This document shows, in pieces, positions 45,661-55,253 of a DNA stretch of 64,000 bases (its first letter is position 1; every line of letters begins with the position of its first letter). The DNA lies in the NCBI GenBank assembly GCA_028282885.1, contig JANQGX010000056.1, forward strand, positions 165,563 through 229,562. The letters are read 5' to 3'. This DNA comes from SAR324 cluster bacterium. Lineage in GTDB: Bacteria; SAR324; XYD2-FULL-50-16. Both the position numbers and the translations under genes were made by a program. Below the pieces are notes generated by a model. The model saw only the letters and a list, made by a program, of their open reading frames with translations. It searched no databases and was not told where the DNA came from.

Positions 45661-46674
45661 GTGAGTGTTGGTAAAATGACGGGCCCTAAAAAAGCGGCCA
45701 TTCTTTTGCTGGCTTTGGGGGAAGACGGGGCATCCGAAATATTGAAAAATCTGGAGGATCGGGAAATCCAACAGGTAGGTTATTACATGGCCCGTTTTAC
45801 CGATGTTGCTCCGGAAGAACTGGATAACGTCCTGGAAGAGTTTTATCGGAAAGCTGCCATGCAGGACCAGGGAGTTACGATTAATGCCAGTGGCGATTTT
45901 GTGAAAAACGCCCTGACCAAAGCCCTGGGTGACGACAAGGCCAAAAACCTGGTTGACAACCTGCAATCCTCGGCAGATGAAGGGTCTCTGGATTCATTGA
46001 AGTGGCTTGAACCCAAAATGGTTGCCAGTCATATCATGAACGAGCATCCTCAAACCATAGCCCTGATTCTTGCTCACCTGGAAGAACCTGAACAGACCGC
46101 ACAGGTGCTTAAGGAATTACCGGAGAACCTCCAGGCTGACGTTACCTATCGAATGGCAATCCTGGAATCCATCCCACCAGGGGTAATCAGGGAGATTGAG
46201 GAGGTCTTATCCAAGGAACTAAAAGCATCCGGAGCCTCATCCGCTGCCAAGGTGGGTGGTGTTGAAGCCGTAGCCGAGATGCTGAATACCATGGATAAAA
46301 CAACTGAGAGTCGAATTTTGGCGACAATCGAAGAATCGAACCCTGATCTGGCTGAGCAGATCAGGGAGTTGATGTTCACCTTTGAAGATCTTGTACTTGT
46401 CGATCCTACCGGCATGCAAACAATCCTCAAAGAAATCCCTCAGGCCGATCTGGTCCTGGCACTGAAAACCGCTTCCGATGCTGTTAAGGAACATATTTAC
46501 AGCAATATGTCGGAACGTGCCGCGGATATGGTTCGGGATGATCTGGACGCCTTGGGACCGGTGAGAGTGGCTGATGTGGATGTTGCCCAGCAAAAAGTCG
46601 TTAAAATTGCCAGAAGACTGGAAGAGGAAGGAAAGATTATCATCACCGGTGGAAGTGGTGGAGACGTGATTTAA
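45661..46674 (+). CDS. fliG: Flagellar motor switch protein FliG
   Basis: 337-residue rotor protein that couples the stator to rotation and switching at the base of the flagellum. It has the N-terminal domain (MTGPKKAAILLLALGED), the middle-domain EHPQTIALIL motif, and a C-terminal charged helix region (MFTFEDLVLVD, ALKTASDAVKEHIYSNMSERA) that contacts the stator. The start is GTG with AGGAAG upstream. It is isolated from other basal-body genes, unlike the usual fliF-fliG-fliH order. Its last codons overlap the 3' end of the convergent DUF167 gene by four bases. Confidence 0.97.
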   Translation: MSVGKMTGPKKAAILLLALGEDGASEILKNLEDREIQQVGYYMARFTDVAPEELDNVLEEFYRKAAMQDQGVTINASGDFVKNALTKALGDDKAKNLVDNLQSSADEGSLDSLKWLEPKMVASHIMNEHPQTIALILAHLEEPEQTAQVLKELPENLQADVTYRMAILESIPPGVIREIEEVLSKELKASGASSAAKVGGVEAVAEMLNTMDKTTESRILATIEESNPDLAEQIRELMFTFEDLVLVDPTGMQTILKEIPQADLVLALKTASDAVKEHIYSNMSERAADMVRDDLDALGPVRVADVDVAQQKVVKIARRLEEEGKIIITGGSGGDVI

Positions 46675-46991
46675 CTCTTATTGCAGTCGTATCTGGAAAG
46701 AAACGACTGCAGTTTCCCACCATCGTATTCTCCTATCAGAAAGACCTTATATCGATTTTTCTCCCCCTGTATCAATCTGACATTGGTTTTGGCCGTCTTA
46801 AACTGCTTGGACAAAAACTTTACAGCTTCCTTATTTGCAGCCCCATCAACGGGAGGAGAGGTGATATTCAATCGAATCCAGTCAAGTCCGTTGAACTCCA
46901 CAACTTTCCCCCAACCTGTCATTGAGCTTTTGGGTTGAACCTGAACACTCAGCCTTAAATCATCATTTACCAACGCATAAAACCCAGCCAT
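46671..46991 (-). CDS. DUF167 (YggU-family) protein
   Basis: 106-residue protein of the DUF167 family. SVQVQPKSS, LNITSPPVDGAANKEAVKFLSK and VRLIQGEKNRYKVFLI are diagnostic. The function is unknown. Its start is three bases after the stop of radA on the same strand, so the two form an operon. Confidence 0.92.
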   Translation of the reverse strand: MAGFYALVNDDLRLSVQVQPKSSMTGWGKVVEFNGLDWIRLNITSPPVDGAANKEAVKFLSKQFKTAKTNVRLIQGEKNRYKVFLIGEYDGGKLQSFLSRYDCNKS

Positions 46992-46994
46992 TCC

Positions 46995-48350
46995 CTATCC
47001 GATTAAGTCCATCAGGTGTTGGACATCCCGTACCGGAACTATGTTGAGATTGCTTATTTTTTTATGGAGTTTGGTATCTTTGAAGACCGGAACATAGGCA
47101 TTTTTGAATCCGCATCGTTCACTTTCATGCAACCTGCTTTCCAATGAAGGTACAGTCCTGAACTCACCGGTAAGGGCTACTTCTCCCCAGAATACCGATT
47201 CCACAGGCAAGGACCGATTCAGATGGCTGGATAGAAGGGCTGCGATAAGACAAAGATCGATGGCAGGCTCTACCACTCTGAAACCACCAGCCAGGTTGAC
47301 GTAAATATCGTTTTTACTGAAGTCCATTCTTAAATGTTTCTCCAGTACTGCCAATATCACCTGCAGCCTGTTACGATCCATCCCCATGGTCGTCCTCGCC
47401 GGATGCGGTTGATGTGTATCGCCTACCAGCACCTGAACTTCAAGAAAAAGAGTTCTGGTTCCTTCGTTGGCAGCAAAAATGGACGTCCCGGGATCATCAG
47501 AGGAAAAGCGGTCCGCAAACAATCGATTGGGTTGGGAGACTTCCGCCAACCCCTTCCCAGTCATTTTAAACAGACCGATTTCATTGACATTACCGAAACG
47601 ATTCTTCACACACCTTAGCATTCGATGCTGCTCTTTTCGCTCACCCTCAAGATAAAGAACATAATCGACCATATGCTCCAGGGTGCGGGGACCGGCAATG
47701 TCGCCTTCCTTGGTCACATGCCCGATCAGGAGTACGGATGTCGCAGTGGTCTTGGCATGCTGCATCAGCAATGAGGCGGTCTCTCTTACCTGTGAAACGC
47801 TACCGGCACTGGACGATATCTGGTCGCTGAATAGGGTTTGAATCGAATCGATAACCACGAATGCCGGCTTCACATCATTAAGGCAGGCGATGATCTTTTC
47901 CAGGTTAGACTCTATCAGAATTGTGATATTCTTCTGGTCGATCACCAGGCGATTGGCCCGTTGTTTAATCTGTGATGCCGACTCCTCCCCGGAAATATAG
48001 AGAACTTCACGATTTGTCTTTGCTATTCGGGAAAGTAGTTGCAATATCAGAGTTGATTTTCCAACACCGGGAGTACCGCCCAAAAGGCCAATGGATCCCT
48101 TGACAAAACCACCTCCCATGACTCTGTCGAACTCCTGAACACCGGTTTGCCATCGTTCTTCAGACTCTACTGACGGAATCTCGTCCAGGTTTCTGGCAAT
48201 GATTTCCGATGCCACCCATCCGGCCTTATGAGATCCGATGCTCTTCTCTTTCAAGCTGTTCCATTCTCCGCAAGCGTTGCATCTTCCCGCCCATTTCAAT
48301 GCTTTGGCACCACAAGATTCACATACAAATTCGGTAACTTTCCTGCTCAA
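46995..48350 (-). CDS. radA: DNA repair protein RadA
   Basis: 451-residue RecA-related DNA repair and recombination protein that promotes branch migration. The N-terminal zinc finger (CESCGAKALKWAGRCNAC), Walker A GGTPGVGKS, the RadA-specific KNRFG motif, and the C-terminal Lon-protease-like domain (NDIYVNLAGGFRVVEPAIDL) are all present. Its length is normal. DUF167 follows in the same operon. Confidence 0.96.
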   Translation of the reverse strand: MSRKVTEFVCESCGAKALKWAGRCNACGEWNSLKEKSIGSHKAGWVASEIIARNLDEIPSVESEERWQTGVQEFDRVMGGGFVKGSIGLLGGTPGVGKSTLILQLLSRIAKTNREVLYISGEESASQIKQRANRLVIDQKNITILIESNLEKIIACLNDVKPAFVVIDSIQTLFSDQISSSAGSVSQVRETASLLMQHAKTTATSVLLIGHVTKEGDIAGPRTLEHMVDYVLYLEGERKEQHRMLRCVKNRFGNVNEIGLFKMTGKGLAEVSQPNRLFADRFSSDDPGTSIFAANEGTRTLFLEVQVLVGDTHQPHPARTTMGMDRNRLQVILAVLEKHLRMDFSKNDIYVNLAGGFRVVEPAIDLCLIAALLSSHLNRSLPVESVFWGEVALTGEFRTVPSLESRLHESERCGFKNAYVPVFKDTKLHKKISNLNIVPVRDVQHLMDLIG

Positions 48351-48613
48351 GATTTCACCTTATTTGGGTTGATTTGTTACTGGTATTTCAAGTAATATCG
48401 ATATCTGGCAGACATTTGTCAATTACAGGCATCGTGATTACAGACGGATTGAACGGATTTGATATTGTGGCAATCACAACAGGGAATTCAACCGCGCGGG
48501 TAACGGCCTGATTCTTAAGTTATCTTTTTTTTTGATAAAGAACCAGCAGCTTTCGCAGAATTGTCAAGACAGTACAATAACCGTGGATGCCGCGTGGAGG
48601 ATAGACACCCAAT

Positions 48614-49600
48614 ATGGCTAAAAAGAAAAAACAGAAAAAAGCAGGTATCGAAAAAAGAAGGAAAAACAAACAGCATCGTAAAACAGCAACCAAAAAAAAG
48701 CTGATCTCCCAAAAACCCGTTCAAAAGAAACTCTCCCCTTCCAAGGTTAAACAAAATCTCAAAAACATCCCAAGCCTGATATTTGAGCCGGAACTGGAAG
48801 AAATTGCCTTCACCGCCGAACAAATCCAAGAGGTTAAAAAAGATTACGAAAAAATTCCCGATCAGATCAACGCCTTGGGAACACCGGAATTCCTTGAAAA
48901 ACTGAAGGTGCAACACGAGGTGATGAAGGAGCGTTTTGAGGCTGAAAATGATGCCAATAAAACGATGATGGCTCACGCGATCATCTACTTCATGGAAGAG
49001 GAAGATGCACCTGCTTTTCTGAATCAAATCGTTGTCGCCATGTATCTCAATACTGTTAACGTTATGGAAACCGGCGAACGCCTTGAGTTAAAGCAACTCA
49101 ATTCTCTTCTCAAAGATTATGACAGGGACTGGGCTGACTATCTGAAAGAAAAAGCTGACGAACTGGCCCTGTCCAGAGTAAGTGAAGGGGTGGAGGAAGA
49201 ACCGGAATTGACTGAAGAGGAAGAAAAACTTATAGCACCATCCGCCTTTGAAAGTGTCATCGAGTCTTTCGCCGAGCATCTTGAATCCGATACATCAATC
49301 GAAGAAGATAACAGAGAACGAATTATTGAAGATGTTGAGGTTCTGGTAAACGATTACTGTGAGGAAAAAGAGATCACTTCCCTGGATGCACTGAGGGCAA
49401 GGAAAATCAAAACGTTCCTTGAAGGCTGGTTCATAAAAACGATGAATCCAACCAGGGAGGATCTGGAAAATATGCTTGAGTCCATGGAAGTTTTCTTTAA
49501 GTTTGCAAAAACCAGTGACTTGATTCCAGAAGATAAAAGCGAGGATATCCTGAAGCTGTTAAGTGATAGAGAGGCATTTCTTTCAAATTTGAGTTTTTGA
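48614..49600 (+). CDS. Uncharacterised lysine-rich, acidic-tailed protein
   Basis: 328-residue protein with no recognised family. Residues 1-50 are extremely lysine-rich (MAKKKKQKKAGIEKRRKNKQ onward). The rest is acidic and helical, with an EEEPELTEEEEKL stretch around residue 195. Such a charge split suggests contact with nucleic acid or another protein, but there is no motif. It stops ten bases before the HD-GYP regulator gene on the same strand, so both are probably in one operon. Confidence 0.7.
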   Translation: MAKKKKQKKAGIEKRRKNKQHRKTATKKKLISQKPVQKKLSPSKVKQNLKNIPSLIFEPELEEIAFTAEQIQEVKKDYEKIPDQINALGTPEFLEKLKVQHEVMKERFEAENDANKTMMAHAIIYFMEEEDAPAFLNQIVVAMYLNTVNVMETGERLELKQLNSLLKDYDRDWADYLKEKADELALSRVSEGVEEEPELTEEEEKLIAPSAFESVIESFAEHLESDTSIEEDNRERIIEDVEVLVNDYCEEKEITSLDALRARKIKTFLEGWFIKTMNPTREDLENMLESMEVFFKFAKTSDLIPEDKSEDILKLLSDREAFLSNLSF

Positions 49601-49610
49601 AGCCTGAATC

Positions 49611-50957
49611 ATGACCAGTCCTAAAATCCTGATTGTTGAGGATAGTCGTTCTTTCCGCAACATTTTAAAAACCCGATTGAAACCGATTGCTGCCAGCATT
49701 ACGGAAGCTTCTGACGGTGAATCCGGCCTCAGGAAGGCTCAATCCGGGCAGTTCGATCTGATTCTTTCAGATGTCCAAATGCCGGTTATGAGTGGATTGG
49801 ACATGTGCAAGCAACTGAAAGAGGATAAAAAAACCCGAAGAACTCCGGTTGTACTCCTTAGCTCCATGGAAAGTCATATGGATATCGATCTGGGATTCGA
49901 AGTGGGAGCTTCTGCCTATATCACCAAGTCCAGTGCTGAAAAAACACTTATCAGCACCATCGATGAAGTGCTGCATCGATCCGTTTTCAACCGGGAACGA
50001 ACCGTACTGGTCGTAGACGATTCCCAGACCATTCTTAACCTGGTGGAATCAGGTCTGGCCAAAGCCGGATTCCAGGTTGAAACAGCACTAAACGGAAAAC
50101 TGGCGCTTAGAATCCTGGAAACCCTGAGACCGGATTTGATCATCAGTGATTTGGATATGCCGGAAATGGATGGTTTTGAACTAAGGGATACCATCGTTGA
50201 TTCCCGGGAACTGGCTGACATCCCGTTTATCGTCATGAGTGCCAACAGTGATCGTGCTTCGATGCGCGGCATGGTGGAAAAGGGAGCTGCCGCTTACCTG
50301 GTCAAACCGTTCAACATGGAACAATTGGTTATCCTGACTGAAAAAATGCTCTCCACCCATTTTCAGTTGATATTGAAAGATCGACAGAGACTGGCATCAG
50401 AGAGAAAAGCGATGCTGGGAAGTATCACCAGCCTGGCCCATGCATTGGAAGCGCGTGATCCATATACCAGGGGACACTCTGAAAATGTATCCAAATTTGT
50501 CGTGTCAATTGCCGAATTGCTCCAAATCAAAAAAGAGGATATCCAGGCACTGGAGATAGGCGCCGGCCTGCATGATATCGGCAAAATTGGCATACCGGAC
50601 AGCCTCCTGCTTAAGAACGGAAAGCTGACCAATACGGAAAAAAAGATATTCGAACAACATCCCGTAATCGGGAGCAACATCCTGAAGCCCGTTGCCAGCC
50701 TGAAAGAGGTTATTCCGGTTGTCCTTCATCACCACGAGAGATTTGATGGCAAGGGATACCCGTCCGGGCTGGAAGGAGAGGAGATACCCATTTGGGCTCG
50801 CATTACAGCAGTTGCAGATACGTATGACGCATTGACAACCGATCGTCCTTATCGAAAAGGTTTTCCAAAAGAGGTTGCTCTTGAAATCGTCCGCGAAGTT
50901 CGTGGCACCCAATTGTGCCCGGATTGTGTTGATGCTTTCCTGGAAACCATGAAATAG
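49611..50957 (+). CDS. Double-receiver response regulator with HD-GYP domain
   Basis: 448-residue regulator. Two receiver domains, with phosphoacceptors Asp54 (LILSDVQMPVMSG) and Asp180 (LIISDLDMPEMDG), precede an HD-GYP domain. The domain is complete: His321-Asp322 in GLHDIGKIGIPD, HHHERFDGKGYPSG (GYP at 382-384) and DTYDALTTDRPYRKG. This predicts a phosphodiesterase that degrades cyclic di-GMP under two-component control. Near fliG and the flagellins it may tune motility against attachment. Its cognate kinase is not in this stretch. Confidence 0.93.
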   Translation: MTSPKILIVEDSRSFRNILKTRLKPIAASITEASDGESGLRKAQSGQFDLILSDVQMPVMSGLDMCKQLKEDKKTRRTPVVLLSSMESHMDIDLGFEVGASAYITKSSAEKTLISTIDEVLHRSVFNRERTVLVVDDSQTILNLVESGLAKAGFQVETALNGKLALRILETLRPDLIISDLDMPEMDGFELRDTIVDSRELADIPFIVMSANSDRASMRGMVEKGAAAYLVKPFNMEQLVILTEKMLSTHFQLILKDRQRLASERKAMLGSITSLAHALEARDPYTRGHSENVSKFVVSIAELLQIKKEDIQALEIGAGLHDIGKIGIPDSLLLKNGKLTNTEKKIFEQHPVIGSNILKPVASLKEVIPVVLHHHERFDGKGYPSGLEGEEIPIWARITAVADTYDALTTDRPYRKGFPKEVALEIVREVRGTQLCPDCVDAFLETMK

Positions 50958-51021
50958 CTTTAACCATTCTGTTCTCCTCCATCTTTTTCTCAAAAGCCCC
51001 ACATCCCATAAAAGAGGTTTC

Positions 51022-52062
51022 ATGAATCGTACTATTCTCTCCCCGGCCTTAAAGATGACTGTTTTGCTCATCTTTGTTTTTTCCATATCTGCACAACTGG
51101 CATTCGCAAAAGGAAAAACCTCAGAAGTTTTTGTCAACAATCCCATCATTGGTGAAATCGATTCCATATCCATACAGATTACTGATATCGAAGATAAACA
51201 AATCAACGAACTGAGGCACCAATTGTATGAAGCACTGCTTTTCCAGCTAAAGAAGAATGCCATCCGGAAACTGGCTGCCAAATATCCCCGATACAATAAA
51301 AAGGCCAGTGTCAACATCACCGATCGGGAGGCCAAGGCATTTTACGAAGCAAACAATCTGGCAAGCAGGGGTAGCTATGAACAGCTCTACCCCATGATTA
51401 AAAAGCATTTGGAGCAAATTGCCGAGGCAGAAAAAGTCGATCAACTTTTCCAGCAGGCCGTGCGTGAGAAATTGGTTGTATCTCACCTGGAAATCCCGAA
51501 CGATTTTCTCATTAAAGTTCCAATCGAAACGGCTCATGTCAGGGGAAACAAAAATGCCAGGGTGATGTTGCTGGAGTTTTCCGATTATCAATGCCCCTTT
51601 TGTGCACGGGTTCAACCCACGATATCAATGTTACAAATTCGTTATGAAAAGGTGGTGGCGTTTGGCTACAGACACGCCCCCCTGCCTTTTCACAGGGAAG
51701 CGGATGAGGCTGCCATTGCAGCGGAATGCGCCAGAGACCAAGGAAAATTCCCGGAATTTCATGATCTTATGTTCAAAAACCCAACCAAGCAGTATGTCAA
51801 AGATCTGAAAGCGTTCGCAAAAAAACTCCGAATTAAAAACCTGGATCAGTTCAATCGCTGCCTGGATGAGGAGAAGTACAGAACCCGAGTGGAAAGAGAC
51901 CTGGAGGCAGCAGCCGAAGCAGGAATCAAGGGTGCGCCTGGCTTTATTGTCGGTGTTTTTGATTATAAGACAGGGATCGTCAGCGGTGAAATCATATCCG
52001 GTGCCCAGCCACAAAACGTGTTTATCAGTGCCATTGAAAAGTATCTGAAAAAGACCAGGTAG
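51022..52062 (+). CDS. DsbA-like periplasmic thiol oxidoreductase
   Basis: 346-residue secreted protein. A signal peptide (1-29, cleavage after AFA) is followed by a helical segment (30-165) that could assist substrates, then a DsbA/thioredoxin_4 domain. The active site is Cys191-Pro-Phe-Cys194 in LLEFSDYQCPFCARVQP, and KGAPGFIVG supplies the cis-proline loop. It probably makes or rearranges disulfides in exported proteins. No DsbB or VKOR gene is adjacent; ispE follows 11 bases later. Confidence 0.9.
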   Translation: MNRTILSPALKMTVLLIFVFSISAQLAFAKGKTSEVFVNNPIIGEIDSISIQITDIEDKQINELRHQLYEALLFQLKKNAIRKLAAKYPRYNKKASVNITDREAKAFYEANNLASRGSYEQLYPMIKKHLEQIAEAEKVDQLFQQAVREKLVVSHLEIPNDFLIKVPIETAHVRGNKNARVMLLEFSDYQCPFCARVQPTISMLQIRYEKVVAFGYRHAPLPFHREADEAAIAAECARDQGKFPEFHDLMFKNPTKQYVKDLKAFAKKLRIKNLDQFNRCLDEEKYRTRVERDLEAAAEAGIKGAPGFIVGVFDYKTGIVSGEIISGAQPQNVFISAIEKYLKKTR

Positions 52063-52073
52063 GATAACCGTTT

Positions 52074-52955
52074 ATGGAGATTGGCAGCAAACTGCAATTT
52101 AAGACGCCGGCAAAAGTTAATTTCTTCCTGTATATCCAGGACCGACGACCCGATGGTTATCATAGTCTGCTAATGGATCTGATTCCGGTGTCTCTCTATG
52201 ATCGGATTACAATTGAGATTAAAAGCCAAGGCGGAATCACACTGAAAGACAATCTTGCAGGAGTTCCAACAGAAGACAATCTGTTATACAGGTCTATCAA
52301 ACTCCTGGAGAACAAATCCGGGAAAAAATTCTCTCTGGATGTCAATCTTCAAAAATGTATACCCAGCGGAGCAGGTCTTGGTGGGGGAAGCGGAAACGCC
52401 GCGGGTATGCTGGTTGTGCTTAACCGATGCTTTCAATTGGGGTTTTCCAACTCCGAATTGAAAAATCTGGCTGTACAACTGGGAGCCGACGTCCCGTTCT
52501 TTATCGATCCTATGCCCTCCCTGGCACACGGTATTGGAGATGATCTGACTCCGTTACCAACGTTTGAACCGCTGAATCTCCTCTTGGTTTATCCCGGATT
52601 TCCTATCGCTACCAAATATGCTTACTCCGTTTGCAATATATCCGGTAGAAAATCCGTCATGAGTGATTATTCGATAGCAGCGTTCGATGGATACAAATCA
52701 GATACTAATGACTTCTGGTTACCTCTCAGCCAAGAATTTCCACAATTGGAGGAATGCAGTAGGGAATTGACAGAAAACGGAGCTGTGTTTTGTGGTTTGT
52801 CAGGTTCCGGAAGTACCCTTTTTGGTATCTTCAAAGATAACGCGACTCGTGACAAAGCTTATGATGGACTCAAAGGTAATCCTGATTGGGGCCTCTTCCC
52901 TTGTAAAACTCTGCAACACCATCGCTATTTCCAAATCCCCGGGCAGAAACAGTAA
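52074..52955 (+). CDS. ispE: 4-diphosphocytidyl-2-C-methyl-D-erythritol kinase
   Basis: 293-residue GHMP kinase of the non-mevalonate isoprenoid pathway, phosphorylating CDP-methylerythritol at the 2-hydroxyl. FKTPAKVNFFLYIQDRRPDG at the start, the ATP loop IPSGAGLGGGSGNAAG, VPFFIDP and GLSGSGSTLFG are the family signatures. The gene is close behind the dsbA-like gene, without the usual prs partner. Confidence 0.95.
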   Translation: MEIGSKLQFKTPAKVNFFLYIQDRRPDGYHSLLMDLIPVSLYDRITIEIKSQGGITLKDNLAGVPTEDNLLYRSIKLLENKSGKKFSLDVNLQKCIPSGAGLGGGSGNAAGMLVVLNRCFQLGFSNSELKNLAVQLGADVPFFIDPMPSLAHGIGDDLTPLPTFEPLNLLLVYPGFPIATKYAYSVCNISGRKSVMSDYSIAAFDGYKSDTNDFWLPLSQEFPQLEECSRELTENGAVFCGLSGSGSTLFGIFKDNATRDKAYDGLKGNPDWGLFPCKTLQHHRYFQIPGQKQ

Positions 52956-53036
52956 TTCCCGACGACAATCGAGTTGAACAGGGAGACAAACTGTCTCACT
53001 ATTCTAACACAATCCCGGAACTCTTCGGTGATAAGA

Positions 53037-53180
53037 TCAGACCAGCCGGTAAATACTGGCTTGATTATCAACGGAGCTGCTGCGGCAGGGAATACACTTT
53101 TTTTTGGTATTGCTTGCGCATCCTTGCAGAAGCAATAGGGCCAAAGCGGTATAAATGACCAGAAATGCTGTCCTTTTCAT
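53037..53180 (-). CDS. Small lipoprotein (47 residues)
   Basis: A short gene found by reading the gap between ispE and the flagellins. It encodes a hydrophobic signal (TAFLVIYTALALLLLQGC) with a clear lipobox, LLQGC, so Cys21 should be lipid-modified after cleavage by signal peptidase II. The mature part is only 27 residues and contains CIPC. AGGA lies seven bases before the ATG. No family is recognised. The DsbA-like gene is about 1 kb away on the other strand. Confidence 0.7.
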   Translation of the reverse strand: MKRTAFLVIYTALALLLLQGCASNTKKKCIPCRSSSVDNQASIYRLV

Positions 53181-53268
53181 TTTAATTCCTGTTGCCATAT
53201 AGTGTTAATCTTTTCGAAAACCGGTTTCGATAAAGCTGAAACCATAACGTCTACTGAGGTTTGAATAC

Positions 53269-53303
53269 AGCGGAATCAGTCCTATAAGTCGACCGATTCC
53301 GCT
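53269..53303. terminator. Hairpin downstream of the last flagellin
   Basis: AGCGGAATC and GATTCCGCT form a perfect nine-pair stem around a 17-base loop. It lies about 70 bases after the stop of the terminal flagellin. There is no T run on the minus strand, so it may act as an mRNA 3'-end stabiliser rather than an intrinsic terminator. Confidence 0.45.
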
Positions 53304-53371
53304 TTTGCCAGCGTATTCGAATCACTCCCTGACACCGGAATTGGCATCAAGGGAGGTTAGGGTTTCCCCAA

Positions 53372-54895
53372 CTATTGAAGCAATCTCAATACATTGGGAG
53401 GTATCTGATTTGCCTGAGCCAGCATTGCAGTCGCCGACTGAGACATAATCTGATGCTTGGTGAACTCCGCCATTTCTGCAGCCATATCGACATCTCTAAT
53501 GACAGATTCCGCAGACACAAGGTTTTCACTGGCAACCCTCAGGTTCGAGAGGTTGCTTTCCAGGGTGTTTTTCTGGAAGGCTCCCAGTGCACCCCTGGTT
53601 GCCGTCACCTCGTTAATAGCCTTGTCCACTAACTCCAGGGCATCAGTCGCCCCCTGAAATGTTCTCACATCAATCTCATTCAAACTTTTGAAACCACTCT
53701 TATTAAGGGTTCCACGGGCCAGGGTATCGGAGTGGGTGCTTCCCAGTGAAATGCCAACCGTCTGTTCCTGATTGGCTCCAACCTGGAACTTCAAGGATTT
53801 CTGAGAAACAAAAACCCGTCCGACAGCCTTGCCCTCTTCCGGGATGTCCTCCGCATCAGTCACTTCAACCGATACACCTTCTTCCGTCTTGTCATAGACC
53901 TCGCATTCCGCCTGCAGCCCAATGGGCTCATCACCTGAATATCGAATCTGCAGTCCGTCGATACACTGGGCGCCTGAAATACCGGTCAGGATTCTTCCAT
54001 TTCCGATGGCGGATTCGCCATTTATGACTCCTTTGATATCCAGCCCCATAACAGCGCTTTCAATCTGATCCGCTTCCTTGGAAAGCACACCAGCCGTGCT
54101 GCTCGCAACCTGAAAATTATAATCAGAGCCATACTCTCTATGACGTGCAGTGATAATCCCTGAATCATCCACAAAAATATCTACATCCAGGCCATTTCTG
54201 GCAATCTCGGAGCGCAGGTTCTGCACGGCGGTATCAACAGTGTCATTGGCATTGGAAGTGTACTTTGCCATTCTTCCATTCTCAATCACTGTCAGTGATT
54301 CACCCGCTTCGACCATCTCATTGGTCAGCGCTGTCGTTCCCACAACGCCTGATCGGGTCGAATTCTGGGTGATCTTCACTTCAAACCCATGCTCGCTGGA
54401 ATCTTTCGTTTGCAGCGTAGCTCCCACAAACTCAAGATTGTCTCCGGTAGCAAACCCGGATGCTCCATTGGAGCCGTCCAGCAACCGCTTGTTTCCAAAT
54501 TGTGCCTGGTCGGATATCCGGTTAATGGTATCCAGGGCGTTGCGAATCTCATTCTGATCTGCCTGCAGCATCACCTCATCATTGGCGCCTTCATTCGCTG
54601 CATGAATCGCGAGTTGCCTGATACTGGTTAACAGGTTACTGATTTCCGACATGTTGGCTTCAGTGGTCTGTACAAGCGAAATGGCAGTTTCGGAATTGTC
54701 AATCGCCTGTTTCAATCCCCCCACCTGGGCTCTCATCTGCTCGGAAATAACGAGCTTCGCCGGGCTGTCTGCGGCCCTTGTCACCTGAAGACCGGATGAC
54801 AATCTTTCCAGCGTCCTGGTCAGTTTGTCATCATTGTGCTTCAGGTTTCGGTGCGCATTGAGCGCACTGATATTGTTATTTATTCTCAAACTCAT
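53372..54895 (-). CDS. fliC: Flagellin (copy 1)
   Basis: 507-residue flagellar filament protein. The N-terminal D0/D1 helices (MSLRINNNISALNAHRNLKH, LERLSSGLQVTRAADSPAKL) and the C-terminal ones (VIRDVDMAAEMAEFTKHQIM, ending NVLRLLQ) are canonical. The central domain (about 150-400) shows the array's shared core, with GVINGESAIGNGRILTGISG, and two cysteines at 311 and 331. GGAGGT lies five bases before the ATG. It is the most downstream copy in the array. A small stem (TCGGG-GAAAAT-CCCGA) lies in its leader. Confidence 0.97.
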   Translation of the reverse strand: MSLRINNNISALNAHRNLKHNDDKLTRTLERLSSGLQVTRAADSPAKLVISEQMRAQVGGLKQAIDNSETAISLVQTTEANMSEISNLLTSIRQLAIHAANEGANDEVMLQADQNEIRNALDTINRISDQAQFGNKRLLDGSNGASGFATGDNLEFVGATLQTKDSSEHGFEVKITQNSTRSGVVGTTALTNEMVEAGESLTVIENGRMAKYTSNANDTVDTAVQNLRSEIARNGLDVDIFVDDSGIITARHREYGSDYNFQVASSTAGVLSKEADQIESAVMGLDIKGVINGESAIGNGRILTGISGAQCIDGLQIRYSGDEPIGLQAECEVYDKTEEGVSVEVTDAEDIPEEGKAVGRVFVSQKSLKFQVGANQEQTVGISLGSTHSDTLARGTLNKSGFKSLNEIDVRTFQGATDALELVDKAINEVTATRGALGAFQKNTLESNLSNLRVASENLVSAESVIRDVDMAAEMAEFTKHQIMSQSATAMLAQANQIPPNVLRLLQ

Positions 54896-55253
54896 AACTT
54901 ACCTCCGTGTAAAAGACTAAACATCTTTCTCGGGATTTTCCCCGATTCCATTAAAAAACATCATCCATAAATTTACTCCATTTGAAAATTTAACATCCAT
55001 GTCAAGCCGGCATGATGGGAGCAACATCGTTCTCATCATGCCGGCTTCCGATAAAACACAATTTAAATCGATAAACAGTCGTTTAGTTTCATTTCCCTAA
55101 CCGGCATCGAGCTCCTCGCGGATCCCGGAGATTCCGGTCAGGGTTACATCAGTTTCAGCAGAACGGGTAGATCAAATGGTGATTTCCCGTTCTTTCCTTC
55201 AATTTGCGACCACAAATCCTCAATCCATTGACGGTTCGCAGTCGATAACGTGA
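54896..55253. other. Flagellin intergenic region with long inverted repeat
   Basis: 358 bases between copies 1 and 2. AAGCCGGCATGATG (55004-55017) and CATCATGCCGGCTT (55034-55047) form a perfect 14-pair stem that the loop can extend further (GAG with CTC, AAC with GTT). No T run follows in either direction. It could be a terminator-like stabiliser or a recombination relic. Confidence 0.6.
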
